Source: Camelus bactrianus
Lineage: Eukaryota; Chordata; Mammalia; Artiodactyla; Camelidae
Direction of reading: 5' to 3'
Assembly: GCF_048773025.1 (NCBI RefSeq)
Contig: NC_133572.1
Span: 5,719,001-5,783,000, forward strand
DNA length: 64,000 nucleotides
Shown: piece after piece, positions 22,885-35,879 of the stretch
Layout: each line of letters opens with the position of its first letter
Numbering within the stretch: the stretch's first letter is position 1
The notes under the pieces: generated by a model
Told to the model about the DNA's origin: nothing
The model's input: only the letters and a program-made list of their open reading frames with translations
The model's database searches: none
Translations under genes and position numbers: made by a program

Positions 22885-23340
22885 TGGAAAAGAAAGAAAG
22901 AAAACCATCCCATTTACAATAGCATCAAAATAATAAAATACTTAGAAATTAATTTAACCAAGGAGGTGAAAGATCTGTATGGTGAAATCTATAAGGCATT
23001 GACAAAACAGATTGAAGAAGACAAAAATAAAATGGAACGATATCCCATGGTCATGGATTGGAAGAATTAATATTGTTAAGAGGTCCCTACTACCCAAAGC
23101 CACCTGTAAATGCAATGCAATCCTTATCGAGATTCCAGTGGCATTTTTTACAGCAATGAAAAGACACTCCTCATTTCATATGGAACAACAAAAGACCCTG
23201 AAGAGCCAAAGCAGTCCTTCTATATGTGAATGAAATGAAATCATTATCTCAAAGATGCACTTCCACGTCCACTGCAGCATTTACAATAGCCAAGACATGA
23301 AAACAGTCAGGAAGTTGTGTTGTAGCCCCCATGCCAACTG
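22885..23340 (+). repeat. LINE-1 ORF2 / 3' fragment downstream of APOBEC1
   Basis: Shows aatagcatcaaaataataaa, ccaaggaggtgaaagatctg, ccatggtcatggattggaag and acaatagccaagacatgaa in L1 order. Decayed; not able to move. Confidence 0.85.
22932..22937 (+). terminator. Candidate APOBEC1 polyadenylation signal
   Basis: AATAAA 170 bp after the stop, lying inside the L1-derived stretch that starts near 22885. Another AATAAA lies near 24436. Which one is used cannot be read from the sequence. Confidence 0.35.
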
Positions 23341-25590
23341 TGAAGCTAAGAAATAGTTCAGCCTTGTGTCCAGGAAGAAAAGGAAATGGGGTTTGTGTCC
23401 ACCACAAGGATGAAACTGGGAAATGGAACCATTATGCAAATTGGCCAGGATCAGATAGGTAAATCCATGGCAGGAGTGGAACTAAAAATCAGGTTTTTTT
23501 TTTTTTTCACTAAGAATTCTAATCTACACCTCTATATTCCATTATCATCAGTACGTTGACATCTTCTGAATCTGCATCTTCAGTTGGGCCTTCCTCCTGA
23601 GACCATTTCCTGTAAAACATCTGGTCTCTCTCCCAGAGGCACAAGCAACTCAAACTCAATTTTTCAAAATTAAATATTCTTGATTCTGTGTACTTGGTCC
23701 CTCAAAACAAAAAAACAGATGTCTAGGAATGTCTCTCTTGTCAGACCCCGCCTTCCCTCCACTGTAGGATGGTCAAGAGGTGATGGCAGGCTAAGATGGT
23801 GGATCTAGAGATAAATTAGCATGGTCAAAAGAGTTATTAAGATTTCAAACTAAGAAAGGTGATGGATTAACTTATATTTTGACTGAACTATTTGTGCAAT
23901 CGCAGTGTTATCCCCTGACATAAGACACATGGTGAATATCTGTCTGATAGTTCATCAAATAAATATCAAGATCAAGATCAAAAAGTGCCTTCCAAGCCTG
24001 CAGTTGCTAAATTGTGTCCTGTGCTGACTCGACTCTCGTAAAAATTTATTATGGGCATTCATTTTTAAAATAGGAACTTTTCAGAGATTCTGGCAGAATT
24101 TCCCAACTTCTTAAGAACTGAAGATACTTTAAAAAAAAACATATATTTGAAACGCATGTAAAAATAGAGTTCCATGAAACACACTTTGAGAAACGGACGG
24201 CATCTGTGAGAAACCTGGGAAGGAAACCCACTTCCTGCAGAAATGATACGAATTTGAGACACTAACAAAAGCTGCAGATGTTTGACAGGTGGCAGGTCTG
24301 TTACTCGTGCTGAAGTTCTGCCCAAGCAAACTTTCAGACATCAGGTGAAGCTGGATGAGGACGAGTCAAGAAATCCGTACTCACTGTCCATGTTTCAGGA
24401 ACATCAGGAAGTTAACCAACCATCTGAATGGCTGGAATAAAGTTTATTTCTTTAATAGACAAACACTTTCATTCTAATCGTGCTCCCTCTAGTTATAAGT
24501 TATCCCTCTGCCATTACAGACAAGGGAAACTTTAAGGTAATTCCAGCACCCAGAAAAGGAGTGTCCCATTGAATGCAATGGGAGCCACAGGCACGTGAAA
24601 TAATGGGGGGAAGAAAAGTAATTTGTTACCCACCACAATCAAAAATCTAACTCCATTCTCAAAATCTAACTTCAAAAGGACCCTACATACTTTTTTGTAG
24701 CTTTTTCAGTATTTTGTAGATTTTCTGTTTGGTTTGCTTGGATTGAATTCCATAGAATTTAGAACTGAAAATGTGATTTTACGGGCTGCATGTGAGCAGA
24801 CACCCAGTGTCCAGCTTTCTGGCTAAAAAAAAGACTCACACAAATGCCCGTCATCCATGTGAAATTTCAAACATAGCTTTAAAAATAGAATCCTAAAAGC
24901 TGGTGGTGGGCAGAATGTTACAAGCAAAAGATAAAAAGATTACTGTCAGATTTTTCACGATCAGCACTGAAATCTAGAAGGCATTTGACCCGTGCTTTTA
25001 AGATTCCGAAGGTAAAATTTTTCTCCACTGACTTCTGCAGTCAGCCCAGCTCTCTGGTGCTAATTGGGAAGGAGACATTTTCAACATGCAGAGTATCAAA
25101 AAAAAAAAAAAAAAAAAGAAAAAGATTTCCCAGGCTTTCTCAGGAAGCCACGGGAGGGTTTGCTACATCAAATTGAGGAACCAAACCATAAAAGGAGAAT
25201 GTTTGGAATTCCAGGCACAAGTAATTCAACACAGAAGAGAAGAGAAAAAAATATTGCCTGGATGGTAGTGAAGAAAGATCCTAGGGTAATAGGAGGTAAT
25301 TATCTAGTTTGACGCAAGAGGGTAGAGATCCAGCGGGATGGATCTAAGAAAAAAAGTAGAGTTCCAGTTTTCCCACATCCTTGCCAACACTAGATCATGA
25401 AAGAACACACCTCTGTGGGTCTCTCCTTTACTCTCATGTGGCTTTAACCACACTCCTTCACTTTTGACACCAGATACGTGGGTTTTCCACACATCAAGCC
25501 ATTCTCTGATCCTTGGTGGACATGACCAGATAGCCCACAAATTTAACTCGATTCTGATGCTGTCTCATGGCAGACCCCCCATATTAGAGG
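23341..25590. other. Intergenic, unrecognised
   Basis: No gene seen. Contains an A-rich run near 25099-25127 and otherwise plain AT-rich sequence. Confidence 0.45.
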
Positions 25591-25599
25591 CTTAGCCCC

Positions 25600-26230
25600 C
25601 CAGGACACCAAATGAAAGTCCAGGTTGTTACCTGTGCTTTTGACCGACTGGGCATAAATTTGAGGTTCCCCCCATCCACTCCTGGAGTTTGCTTAATTGA
25701 CTAGAGCAACTCACAGAATTATGTCCTAGATGGCTGGCTTATTACAAAGGATTTTAAAGGACACACATGAACAGCCAGATAAAGAGATACCTAGGGCAAG
25801 AGACCTGGAAGGGTCCTGAACACAGGAGCTTTCTGTCCTGGTGGACTTTGGGGTGAGCTACCCTCCTGGGACATGGAATTTTTTACAAAGGCATCATTGC
25901 ATAGGCCCGACTGATTAAATCATCGGCTGCTGGTTGATTCAACTCAATTTTCTCCAGGCTCTTTTCCCCCAAGGTCAGGGGCTGAACTGTAAGTTCCAGC
26001 CTTCTAGTCACAGGGTGGATTTCCAACCCCCCCACCCCGCCCCCAGCCAACAAGACTTCAGCCTTAGGTGATCTGGGAGGATTCCAAAAGCACCTCATTA
26101 ACACAACAAAAAACACCTTTATTGTGCTCAACACTTGGGAAATTCCAAAGGTTTTAGGAACTTTGTGCCTGGAACAGGATGAAGACTAAGCATATATTTC
26201 TGACTGTAAATCACAGTGTCACACTGGGTA
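25600..26230 (-). mobile_element. Fossil LTR (ERVL-like, family A), reverse
   Basis: Blocks gactagagcaactcacagaa, ggcatcattgcataggc, ctgattaaatcatcggc, gggaaattccaaaggtttta match the family also seen at 12090-12470 and 27850-28610. Old. Confidence 0.6.
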
Positions 26231-26364
26231 TGCTCAAGCTCTTAAATCTTTGACAGTCTGATGATCAACACTAGTACCCTAATTTCTAATTCTTGAACTT
26301 GTGGTGTTCAGCATTTTGTGTGCGGGTGTTGGCAATGACCGTCTACAGCTCTTCTGGAAATTGT

Positions 26365-26930
26365 GTTATGCTGTTGGAGAGGAAGAAATTGTTCTCTCCT
26401 TTTCTAAGTTCTTCTGGCTGATCTAAGAATTAAGTTGACATGAGACAGATAACAGGAGAAAATCAAAAGTTTAAAACCACGTATACAAGGGAGAGATCCA
26501 GGAAAACTGAGTAACTCATCCAAATGGCTCAAGTCCTCACTGTAAATACCATCTTCAGCTAAAGACAAATGCGGATGCTGGGGGTAGTGTTTTGGGACTT
26601 CAAAGAGGAGGAAGACAATTCACACAAAGATGGAAAAGCAAATGATAAACCGAGGTTTGCTGGATCAGGCAGGGACAATGGGACACAGAGTGGACTCTGA
26701 TCTCTGCCCAGTTTCCCTCACCACACTCAGCCCATTTTCTATGCAGATATTTCTAGGGATAGCTCTGTTCTGGGAACAGGTCCTGTCTAAATTTTTTTAG
26801 GTAGTTAGGGGGAATGTCAAAATTTCTTTCTGTGTCTTCTGGGCCTTGATTGTGTTCACCTCGAAATAACCCACATGCTAAAGAGATGTTTAGGAGTGGC
26901 AAATTTTGCTCCTCTATAATCCTTCGTCTG
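26365..26930 (-). mobile_element. Fossil LTR-like element (family B, minus orientation)
   Basis: Reverse complement of the 14652-15204 element, about 80% alike by eye. The pair lies on either side of APOBEC1. Confidence 0.6.
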
Positions 26931-27039
26931 TTTTTTCTATTGGTTTGCCTTCTCTCCTCTATTAATTTGTAAGAGAGGTTTGTCCATTAGAGAAACATTC
27001 AATTTTCTCAGATGCATTTTCCCCAGTCTTTTGACTTCA

Positions 27040-27655
27040 TTGAAACTGAGCTGGACCCTGCGGGACTCTCCTGGGTGCAAAAGCCTCCCTGTGTCCCCTG
27101 GATTCTTGTTTGTTGGAAAATGCTTTAGTCTCCTAGGCCTCCCTAAACTTACAAAGAGCAGACTCCAAAAGTCACTACTTAGGGAAGTGAGGGAATGCAG
27201 AAAATAAGAAAAAGCAGTCAAGAAGCAATAGTGTAGCAATAAAGCATTCGATTCCCCCTCAAGGGATACACATCACAATCTGACGCTATCTTTGACTTGC
27301 TCTGAGGAAAAAGATCCCTTGTGACTACAAGCAGATAGGTCACTAGCAGGTAGACATCAGTGATTGGAACCAGAAGGTTGATAACTAAAATTCCTGAAAC
27401 ACCACCCTGTGACCTCACCACCCACCAATCAGAAGAAAGTCATGCCCTCTGCAACCCTCACCCCAAATGTCGTCTTTAAAAATCGCTCCCTGAAAGCCAT
27501 CCGGGAGTTCGAGTCATCTGAGTGTGAGTCGCCTATTCTCCTCCCTTGGTGCCCTGCAGTAAACGCTGTACCGTCCTTCACCACAACCCGGTGTCAGTAA
27601 ATTGGATTTGCTGCGTGACCAGCGAGTGGACCCAAGTTCGTTTCGGTAATGTGAC
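27040..27655 (+). mobile_element. Fossil ERV1-like solo LTR
   Basis: U3-like block cacccaccaatcagaagaaa, a GC-rich promoter-like part, then cacaacccggtgtcagtaaa, gcgagtggacccaagttcg and cggtaa, typical of a gammaretrovirus-like LTR end. Its first 170 bp resemble 37600-37815. Confidence 0.65.
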
Positions 27656-27849
27656 TTTTTTTTTAAGAGAAATTTAAAATTGTATGTGGTCAAATATATG
27701 ATTTCTAGTTTCTGTGGCATGCTGATAAAGATGATTTGTATATCAGGACTGGGATATTGTGAATAATCATAAGAAATATATAGCTGGGCTTTGTCCTGGT
27801 TTTAGCACTGAGCTTCCAAAACACTTGGAATTTCCTAAGTGGTGAGAGA

Positions 27850-28610
27850 GATAAAGGTGTTTTGTTATGTTAAGACAGTAACTTTTGGAATGCCCCTGGG
27901 TCACCTAGGGATGGGGGCTGGTTGCCAGGGGAGACAGCCCCAGGTTTGGAACTTTCAGTTGTATCCTTGGACTTTCTGGGGGAGGAGAGGGGCTGAAGGT
28001 TGAGCCGATGGCCAAAGATTTAATCAATTGTGCCTGTGTAATGAGGTCTCCATAAAAATCTAGAAGGACAGGGTTCAGAAAACTTTCAGGTTGGTGAATA
28101 CATGGAGATGCGGGGAAGGGATGGGGCTGAGAGAACGTGGCACCCCTGTGCCTTTTCCCCATAACTTGCCTTATGCATCACTTTTATTGGTTATTTTCCC
28201 CTGATTTATATGCTTTATAATTAACTGGCAATCCAGTAAGTAAAGTGGTTCTCTGAGTTCTTTGAGCTGCTCTAGTGAATCAAACCTGATGAGGGAGTTG
28301 TGGAAACCTCTGATTTATAGCCAGGTGACAATCTGGACTTAGCAATTGGCATCCTAGGTTGAAGGGGGTTGTTGGAACCTTCAGTGTGTAGTTAGTCAGA
28401 AGCACATAATCTGAGCTTATAATTGGTGTCTGAAGTCCAGCAGTGGGGTTGGGGGTGGGAGGCAGTCTTAACCTGTGGGATCCTATGCTGTCCCCAGGTA
28501 GGTAGTGTTAGAGTTGAGTTGAATTGTAGGACACCAAGCTGGTGTCCTGAGCATTGTTTGGTGGTGTGTGTGCAGGAAACCTCTTCCTAGCAGTGTTAAG
28601 GTTCAGAACC
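27850..28610 (+). mobile_element. Fossil LTR (ERVL-like, family A), sense orientation
   Basis: Has gtaatgaggtctccataaaa, gtaaagtggttctctgagtt, gaaacctctgatttatagcc, gagttgaattgtaggacac in the family's order. Confidence 0.6.
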
Positions 28611-29011
28611 TAATTTAGGGACCCACAAAAATGGAGTCTGGCCCAAGCCACCAAACTTCAGTCAGTCCACACTTAACTTCAGTCAGTCCACACTTAAACA
28701 GGAAATGCCTCACTGTCCCAGAAACCTAACGTACACCAGTCACGATTCTCTCTTGGCTAGAAAATAGGACCTGCCAGCCTTACAAGGACAGCCTTGACCT
28801 CCTGGCCAGTCGTGCATGCCCTATTTCGTGCATGCCCTGCTTCCAAGTTGCTACTTGTAACACTCCATAAACTCGCTCTTGCCCAAACATCCCTGGGGAA
28901 GAGTTCTCCCCTGCCTGTGAGGCACTGTATGCCTCCAATCCATGGTTTGTTTTCCCTTGAGTAAAGGACCTCTGACTGGTTATTGGATTGTTTTATGTTT
29001 GTTATTTGACA
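28600..29011 (+). mobile_element. Fossil LTR-like element with a 21-bp tandem repeat
   Basis: Starts near TGTTAAGG and ends near TTTGACA. It has aacactccataaactcgctc, the promoter-like end of an ERV1-type LTR. A 21-bp unit (core cttcagtcagtccacac) is repeated exactly at 28654-28674 and 28675-28695. Left border uncertain. Confidence 0.5.
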
Positions 29012-29304
29012 ATGCTTAGACTTTTCCCTCTGCCAAAGTATAAATATATTCCCTCATCTCCATCCCCTTCCACTCAAGGTGGGGAGAGTGAGTTGACAAG
29101 AGAAATCAAGTAGATTCACTATATTTAGTTATAAATTTATGGTCTTTAATCTGCCCTATTGTGTGGCATTTTCTCGTTGCACTAGCGGCTAAGGTGCTGG
29201 TATGGAGAAGGCTGACAGCCAGTTTCAGGGTTTTGGTAGATGGGAGCAGTAAAAAGAATGAAGGCAAAAAAGTTTTCTCTGATGAGTCAGTCTCTGAGCT
29301 GGAT

Positions 29305-29493
29305 AAGAAAGAGAATGAAAGGGAGTGAGTGTAGCTCAGTGGTAGAGCACCTGCTTAGCATGCGTGAGGTCCTGGGTTCAATCCCCAGTACTTCCATCAA
29401 AATATGAATAAACAAACTCAATTATCTGCCCACCCCAGGAGGGAAAAAAAAGAAAGAAAGAAAGAAAGAAAAAAAGAAAGAAAGAGAATGAAA
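29305..29493 (+). mobile_element. Camelid tRNA-Ala-type SINE with (GAAA)n tail and target-site duplication
   Basis: Body 29321-29440, with gtgtagctcagtggtagagc, gcttagcatgcgtgaggtcc, gggttcaatccccagtac intact. AAGAAAGAGAATGAAA lies at 29305-29320 and 29478-29493. Confidence 0.92.
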
Positions 29494-30590
29494 AGAGGAG
29501 AGGGTTGGTAGATTGTGAAAAGTCAGAGAGGTGAATGAACTGGAAATCTTGATAAGATCATTAAATAGTTGTAGTGGGTGTATTTAAACAATCAAGCTTG
29601 AAGAATAGTATATTATGGTCAGATATAGAACAGGTTAACTATTTTTAAAGCGAAGTAGCTACAACTGATAACATCGCCGAGAATAATGACCAAGGGAGTC
29701 CGGCTGAGTCCGAGCAGAATAACAGAAAGGGGAGGTCAAGTAACTAAGAGGTAAGCTCCATCGTTCTTCTTCTTTTCCAGAATTTTCTTGGTTTTCTTGC
29801 ATGTTTCTTCTATGAGATAAACTGTAGAATAATTTGTGTAAGTTCCTAAAGATCTATCAGAATTTGTAAAATGTCACTGATGAAAATGGTGCCAGATAAA
29901 AAACGGTAACCCTCCCTCCACTCTCCAATTATGTGCTACGCTGAAGTGTCCATTTCTTCCCAGCCACGTTTCTTGAAACAATAGCTCTATTCATTCTATC
30001 TCCTTATCGTCTGCTCCTCAACTCCTTTGTAAAAGATTTGCTAAGGACACCAGTGGGCTCTCTTCAATCTTCATCTTCCTGTACCTATTTGCATCGTTTT
30101 TGTGTTTCACTATATTATGCTTGGAAATCTTTGATATCCATGACCTATTGTCTCCTGGCCTCTTGCTTCTCAGTTTTCTTCTTAGGCGTGTCTTACTTTG
30201 TCCATCACTGAAACATTGGTGTTTCGTAATATTATCACCTCTTGTTCATTCATTCAATAGATTGAGTAAAACCATTCTGGGAATATAGCCGTGAGTAAAA
30301 CAGACCCCGTCTTTGCTTTCATGGTGCTCGAATATCCATGAATTCTCATACTGTAAAAACACACTTCCCAGGACTTCTCATCTAGTTCCATATCTTCAAC
30401 TGTCACCTGTAATCAGGACTGATCATCACAGTACAGTAACAGCTGAATCATTCAAGTACCAGCTAAGTCAGAACAGGGCATCAGCCACTCAGGCAGCCTG
30501 TCCGCACTCTGTTGTACGGATGAATGTCAGCCCAATGTGCAGCATGTAAATGTTCTATAATAACGCGGTGTCTGCTAGGTAGAAGAACCT
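29494..30590. other. Intergenic, unrecognised
   Basis: No gene; about 29940-30240 loosely resembles old L2-type sequence, not firmly. Confidence 0.35.
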
Positions 30591-30805
30591 CCCGGCTGCT
30601 CCGCTTCCTGCTCTGTTACCTCTGCTGCGTGACCTGGGGCAAATTTCTTCACCTTTTGTGTTTCAGTGTCCTCCTCTGTAAAATGAGAATCACAAAGTAC
30701 TTGTATCATCGAGTTGTTATAGGAGTCAAATAACATAGTATCTGTTAAGCCTTCAGAACAGCTTGGAATATTATAAGCACTCAATAAATGATAGTTATTA
30801 TTATT
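30590..30805 (-). repeat. MIR remnant
   Basis: Carries gcgtgacctggggcaaattt, cctcctctgtaaaatgaga and gcactcaataaatgatag, the reverse-oriented MIR core and end. Confidence 0.8.
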
Positions 30806-31027
30806 TGTGATTCCATAAGTATGTCTCTAATCCTGACTTCCCCCCCCCCCGAGCTTTGAAGTTACAGATTAAGTGGTTTTTCCAAATATACCACAGGTTC
30901 TCGGGAAACCTACAAGGTTCAGTCTAGTTAGTAGAGGCAGGCTTGTAGACAAACAGCGCGATCAAGTTTTATATGTACTCGAGGATATGTACTGGGTTGA
31001 ATGGGGAGAAATAATAAAAACAGTAAA

Positions 31028-31035
<8 letters not shown>

Positions 31036-31077
<42 letters not shown>
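31036..31077. repeat. (TA)n run
   Basis: AT dinucleotide run following an A tract. Confidence 0.9.
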
Positions 31078-31084
31078 AAATGTA

Positions 31085-31290
31085 CCAGATACTGTTGTAA
31101 GTGGAGTATGTATGGGAACTCATTTAATCTTAACAATTGCCCCAACTATGTAAATACTATCATACCCACTTTATAAATGGGAAACTGGGGCACATAGGTG
31201 CAAATAATTTGACTGAGATCACATAGCTCCCAAGTCTTAAACCACTCTGCCTGCAGAGCTGAGGCTTCTTGTCATGCCATGATACTGCCT
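31085..31290 (+). repeat. MIR remnant
   Basis: agatactgttgtaagtgga, gaactcatttaatcttaaca, taaatgggaaactggggcac, gatcacatagctcccaag. Confidence 0.8.
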
Positions 31291-33940
31291 CACCACAGGG
31301 GAAGCAGTCCTTTATGACAAAACGAGCATTTCTCCCAACTTTCCTTACACAGCAGATTTATTTCCCTCCAGATTTTACAACTCAGGACTATCCCCTGGAG
31401 GAAACGTGCTGTGTGGATCCTTGTTCCGCTGTTTAGTGCAACGTGTCCTTTCATTATACCTGGAATCAGCACCTTAGTGTGACATGTTTTCTGATATAAT
31501 ATTTTTAAGCATCATCATGAAAGATCTGTTACCCGCTTTAAAGTACAAAATGAGTTTTCTGAGACAGAAGAGTCTACATGTGCTTGGACAGCCGTTCTTT
31601 CATTGACTAATTACTAGAGATAATTTACCCCACAGGAGCCAGAGACAAAGGAACCAACACACTTGAATCATTTCCTGTACACCTACCTCCTCATCCTAGA
31701 ACTCAGAGTGAGTGAACACTAGTATGTGTATCCGTGTACAGACGTGGGTGATAAATTTTGAGCTGCCTACGAAAAAGTATAGAATTTTTTCACAATATAA
31801 TAATAAGAGTGCCATTCACATTTCCAGTCTTCATGACAGTCCTTTAGCTTCACTGAGACTTTATACTTGCTGAGAACGGACATCCTCTGAAATTGGCCAA
31901 GGCAGTGTTTCTCAAACTGAGGTTCTTATATTATCAGAGAGAAATTACAACCTTTCATATAAGCATATGCTCAATCATCTGGAGTAACTGTTTTATAACA
32001 GAATTCTCAATGTCTACAGGAGCCTGAATGAGAGCCCTTGGCGTTATGTCAAAGAAAGATTCGCAGTGACTTGAATAAATTAAAATTATGGAGGGCTGAA
32101 TCATCCTGGGACACAGGACGGAATTCCGAGCTCTTTTCTGTTGCTGAAAAGTTACTGGCCATATTTATTTTGTAGTAAATACTTATGAACTCTTATCTTT
32201 GTGTGAACCAGTGTGAAAATATTTCATTAGGAATAGCCATTGAAACCTTCTTGGGAAAAAAAATGTCTTGGAATTTGTACTCCACATAGATATGATCACC
32301 ATAGTTTACTTCTAATTTTATTTTACCATTGACTGATTTTGTGTTTTTAAGACTAGTTCAACTTCACCAATCTTTATGAAGGCCTTTGCAAACTTCTGTA
32401 GCTCACTGATTTTAGTATAAGTGATTCCTCTTGGCTTAATTTCCAACTCAGATCTCATCTATGATAAAGGGTACATGAAGCCCCCATGGGATTTAAATTA
32501 GAAGGAAAAAGAAACCAAATTTCATGGAACATGACAGCTTTAAAACTCTAGGGGCAGAATTTATTTGATTTTAACACTCAGTGGTGGTTATTTGGACTGT
32601 GTAGATTTCATGGTTCGAAGATTAGAAATGCTTGTTATGCGTTGAGCCAGCCAGACTTTGTGCCTGTCTCCCTGATGGTGTGTGACTTCAGACAAGTTCT
32701 GTCCTGAGCTGGCCCTCTCTTTCCACACCTAACTCTTCCAGATCCTGGTAATCACACCTTTTCTGGCCCCTCAGCCAAGAGATGGGACAGCTCCTGAGCT
32801 GTTCTAGCCCCAGGGCACTTTATTACCTCTTTTTGGCTTCCTTAAACTCTCTCCTCACCTTGTAAATAGTTAAAAGTGTTCTTGCCAGGATTCTGTGTTT
32901 ATGAAATCAATAGGAAACACATTCTTGCTCTTCCCAGATTTTGTAGGTATTGGCAATATTTGTTGATTATATTTGTGGACAAGCACATGGATGTGTGTAT
33001 TAGTGAGTTGTTGTGGTTTATAGAGCCAGGAATAAAGCAGACACCTGTATGGAATGGAACCTAGGGGCAACTCTTGTGTACCTAGCTCTGGAGAGCAAGT
33101 CCCCAGAACCCGTCTTTATGTCACAGGCTCTTCCCACAGCACCAAGTATTAGAGATGCTCAAGGATTCAGAGGAAGTCCTTCCTCCAGGCATCAACTCTG
33201 TTTTTTAATTTTTGTTGGGGCTGGATGCTGATTTGTGAGCTACAGGGTCCAGGAAGTATGTATTGTAACAGAGAAGGCTTGTTGAAGATGGGAATCCAAA
33301 GGGCTTATTGACTCCATCATCTTCAGTAGCTTTAAAAAAAAATAAGGCAGGGGTGGGGAAGCAGTCTTCTAGTTTGGACCAGAGATGAGAGAGACATATC
33401 AAGAAGCAAACTGGTCAGTATCTCCAGCTTGGATTATCTCTTGGTGTCTCTTGGTACTGATGCTTTCACTTGTCAAGTAGAAAAGCTCGTGGGTGGTCTG
33501 CAGTTCTTCCCGGGCTGGCGATACAGTACACGGTAGCATGAGCAATTCATGAGGATAACACCAAGCAGGGGTTGGTTGGAGTCCGCAATGGTTGCCTATT
33601 TACAAGGGGAGACCTTGAGGCCAAAAGGTTGCAGCGGGCAGCTGCTAGTGGATGTTGGTTTGATAATGGCTTGAGTCTGATACAGTTCAGAAAATCCAAG
33701 TTCTCAGTGATATGGGAACATGTCTGAAACCACAGCCACCATGGCCACCAGCTCCATTTGGGATGCCTGCACCACAGTTACCCCATTTTGAGTTTTAAAC
33801 GCATTCTTTTCTTTAATGGTTAAAGCAGATGTTCAATGCATGCTTCACAGGCCACAGAACAGGCTGTTTTAGTTAGCATAAAGTTAAGTTGTGTGTAAGC
33901 CAGCATGACTTTCCCATACATCAATAAGTGAAAATTTCTT
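31291..33940. other. Intergenic, unrecognised
   Basis: Low-repeat sequence with no gene I can support; short open frames carry no known motif. Confidence 0.4.
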
Positions 33941-34420
33941 CCATCACCCTCAGTCGCAACCTCTTCCACAACAAATTAGCAGAAGGTAGGTGCTGCTCCC
34001 TTGAATTCACTACTCCTTCCATTCTCCATGACTCCAGCCCTGCCTTAAAGGGCCAGCATCCCTTTTCTGCAGGATGCAATTTTGAGAAACCTTCCAGTCT
34101 CCAGTGGCTCGCCTCTCATTCTTCCTCCACACTTGCCAGAATGTTTCTAAATGGAAAATTGGATCAAGTAATTTCTTCTTTCAAAAAGCCCTTTCAGATA
34201 TTCTCCACAGCCTTCAGTTTTAAAATTAAACCCCTCAACGTAATAAAGTGTTTTTTGTCATCACCACCCCTGACCCACCCTCCCCTCCCACCACCGTTAG
34301 TGGCAGCCCCTTAAACCTTGTGCTACTTTAAACCTCTCAGTCTTCAAACATGCTGTTCTCTCGGCCAAGTGTATGCTCACCACTTTTCACTAATTTAAAT
34401 TAAGCAAGAGTGCTGGGGGT
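33940..34420 (-). repeat. L2-type LINE remnant
   Basis: Reads like the reverse of the L2 3' region (ggatcaagtaatttcttctt, aaagccctttcagatattct, ccttaaaccttgtgctac). Confidence 0.5.
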
Positions 34421-34671
34421 AGGAGTAAGGGGAGATTTTGTGGGTTTTTTGTTTTTTCCTTCTTTTTTTTTCCTGTTTATTTTATGTATTTATCTTTTTA
34501 AAGGGAAGCTTTTGGAATGCTAGTCATGTTCTACTTCTTGAGCTTGGTGTTTGTTATACATTCATGAAAATTCATTCTCAAACTGTCACGTAGGATTCAT
34601 GCATTTTTTTTCTATGTACATAATGGTTTAATTTTAAAATTATTTAAAACTTAAAAAAAAAATTAAGCTCC

Positions 34672-34795
34672 TGGGGGTGGAGTGTGTATCGCTCAGTGGT
34701 GAGCACATGCTTAGCATCCACAAAGTCCTGGGCTCAATCCCCAGTACTTCCATTAAATGAATGAATGAATGAATTAAATAAAGTTATACATAAAT
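34672..34795 (+). repeat. Camelid tRNA-Ala-type SINE
   Basis: gtatcgctcagtggtgagc, gcttagcatccac, gggctcaatccccagtac, then an atga-rich tail. Confidence 0.9.
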
Positions 34796-35742
34796 TTTAA
34801 AAAAATTAAAGAAAAATTAACCTCCTGGATAGCCTGCTTAGGAAGCCGTCTTTGACCACACGCACCTGGCGTATGGGACCAGGGGTAGGAGAGACAGCCA
34901 ATCAGCCAAGGGAGGGTCATTTAGTGAGACCCAGGGGCTCAGGTGCAGTATATTCCTCTCAAGTACAACTGTTCTGAAGGAGCAAAGCTCTAGTCAGCGT
35001 AGAAACCTGCAGTTTGCTTTCGATTCACTCTCTAGTCTAGCCTAGTAATTCACCCTTTCAAATTGGCTTTACGAAGTGTTGCAGGCCTCTCATTTCTATT
35101 TCCCACTAGACACCGCCTTAGTAATAACATACTTTGAATGACGCAAAAGATAAGTTGGGGCAATTAAACTGCCCCTCTTTGGGGAATTTGAAAAAAAATT
35201 ACCAATTAGCGATAAGCATTAAGAGTAAAAAGTAGACAAGACAGAAGCATCCGTGATGGGTTGTCTGCAGGCTAAGGTATTAGGGGGCAGCAACGTTGAG
35301 TAAGAAGAGGAAATCAGCTAATCAGGGAGGTGAACAGAGGGAACCCTTATGGGAGAAAGGAGACATTAAGACACACAGGCCACGAGGTCCCTGAAAAAGA
35401 CAAAAAGTAGCCAGTCACTGGAAACCTTAGTCACTAGCGAGTTATTGCTACATGTGACTATAAAATACCCCCCCCCCTTTTTTTAATGAGTAACTTGAGT
35501 TGATCTCTGTTATCTGCGGCTAAATGTGTAGAGACTTTTTTGAGAGTCACAGGTATGTAAGTTTAAATCCACCATGAGGTTAGCTGGGTGAGGTAAAGCA
35601 TGACAAGCATGCAGTGTGCCCTCAAAAGTTAATTTTCTGTGATGATGTGTTTGTTTTGTTTTGTTTTTTACATATAGATGCTGTGACACGTGTTTTTTTT
35701 TGTTTGTTTTGTTTTTTGGGTTTTTTTTTTTTGTCGATTTTG

Positions 35743-35872
35743 GCTAGTTATTCTTCTTGTTTGGTGGGGAGGTGTTAATCAGGTTTATCTATTTAATTGA
35801 ACCCAGGACCTCGGGCATGCTAGGCATGCGTTCTATCACTGAGCTATACCCTCCCGCCCAAGCTAGTTATTC
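35743..35872 (-). mobile_element. Camelid tRNA-Ala-type SINE with 11-bp target-site duplication
   Basis: GCTAGTTATTC at 35743-35753 and 35862-35872 encloses a minus-strand SINE missing part of its middle. Confidence 0.9.
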
Positions 35873-35879
35873 AATCAAG

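Noticed and set aside
23012-23233. 73-codon open frame after APOBEC1
   Set aside because: It is L1 ORF2-derived sequence.
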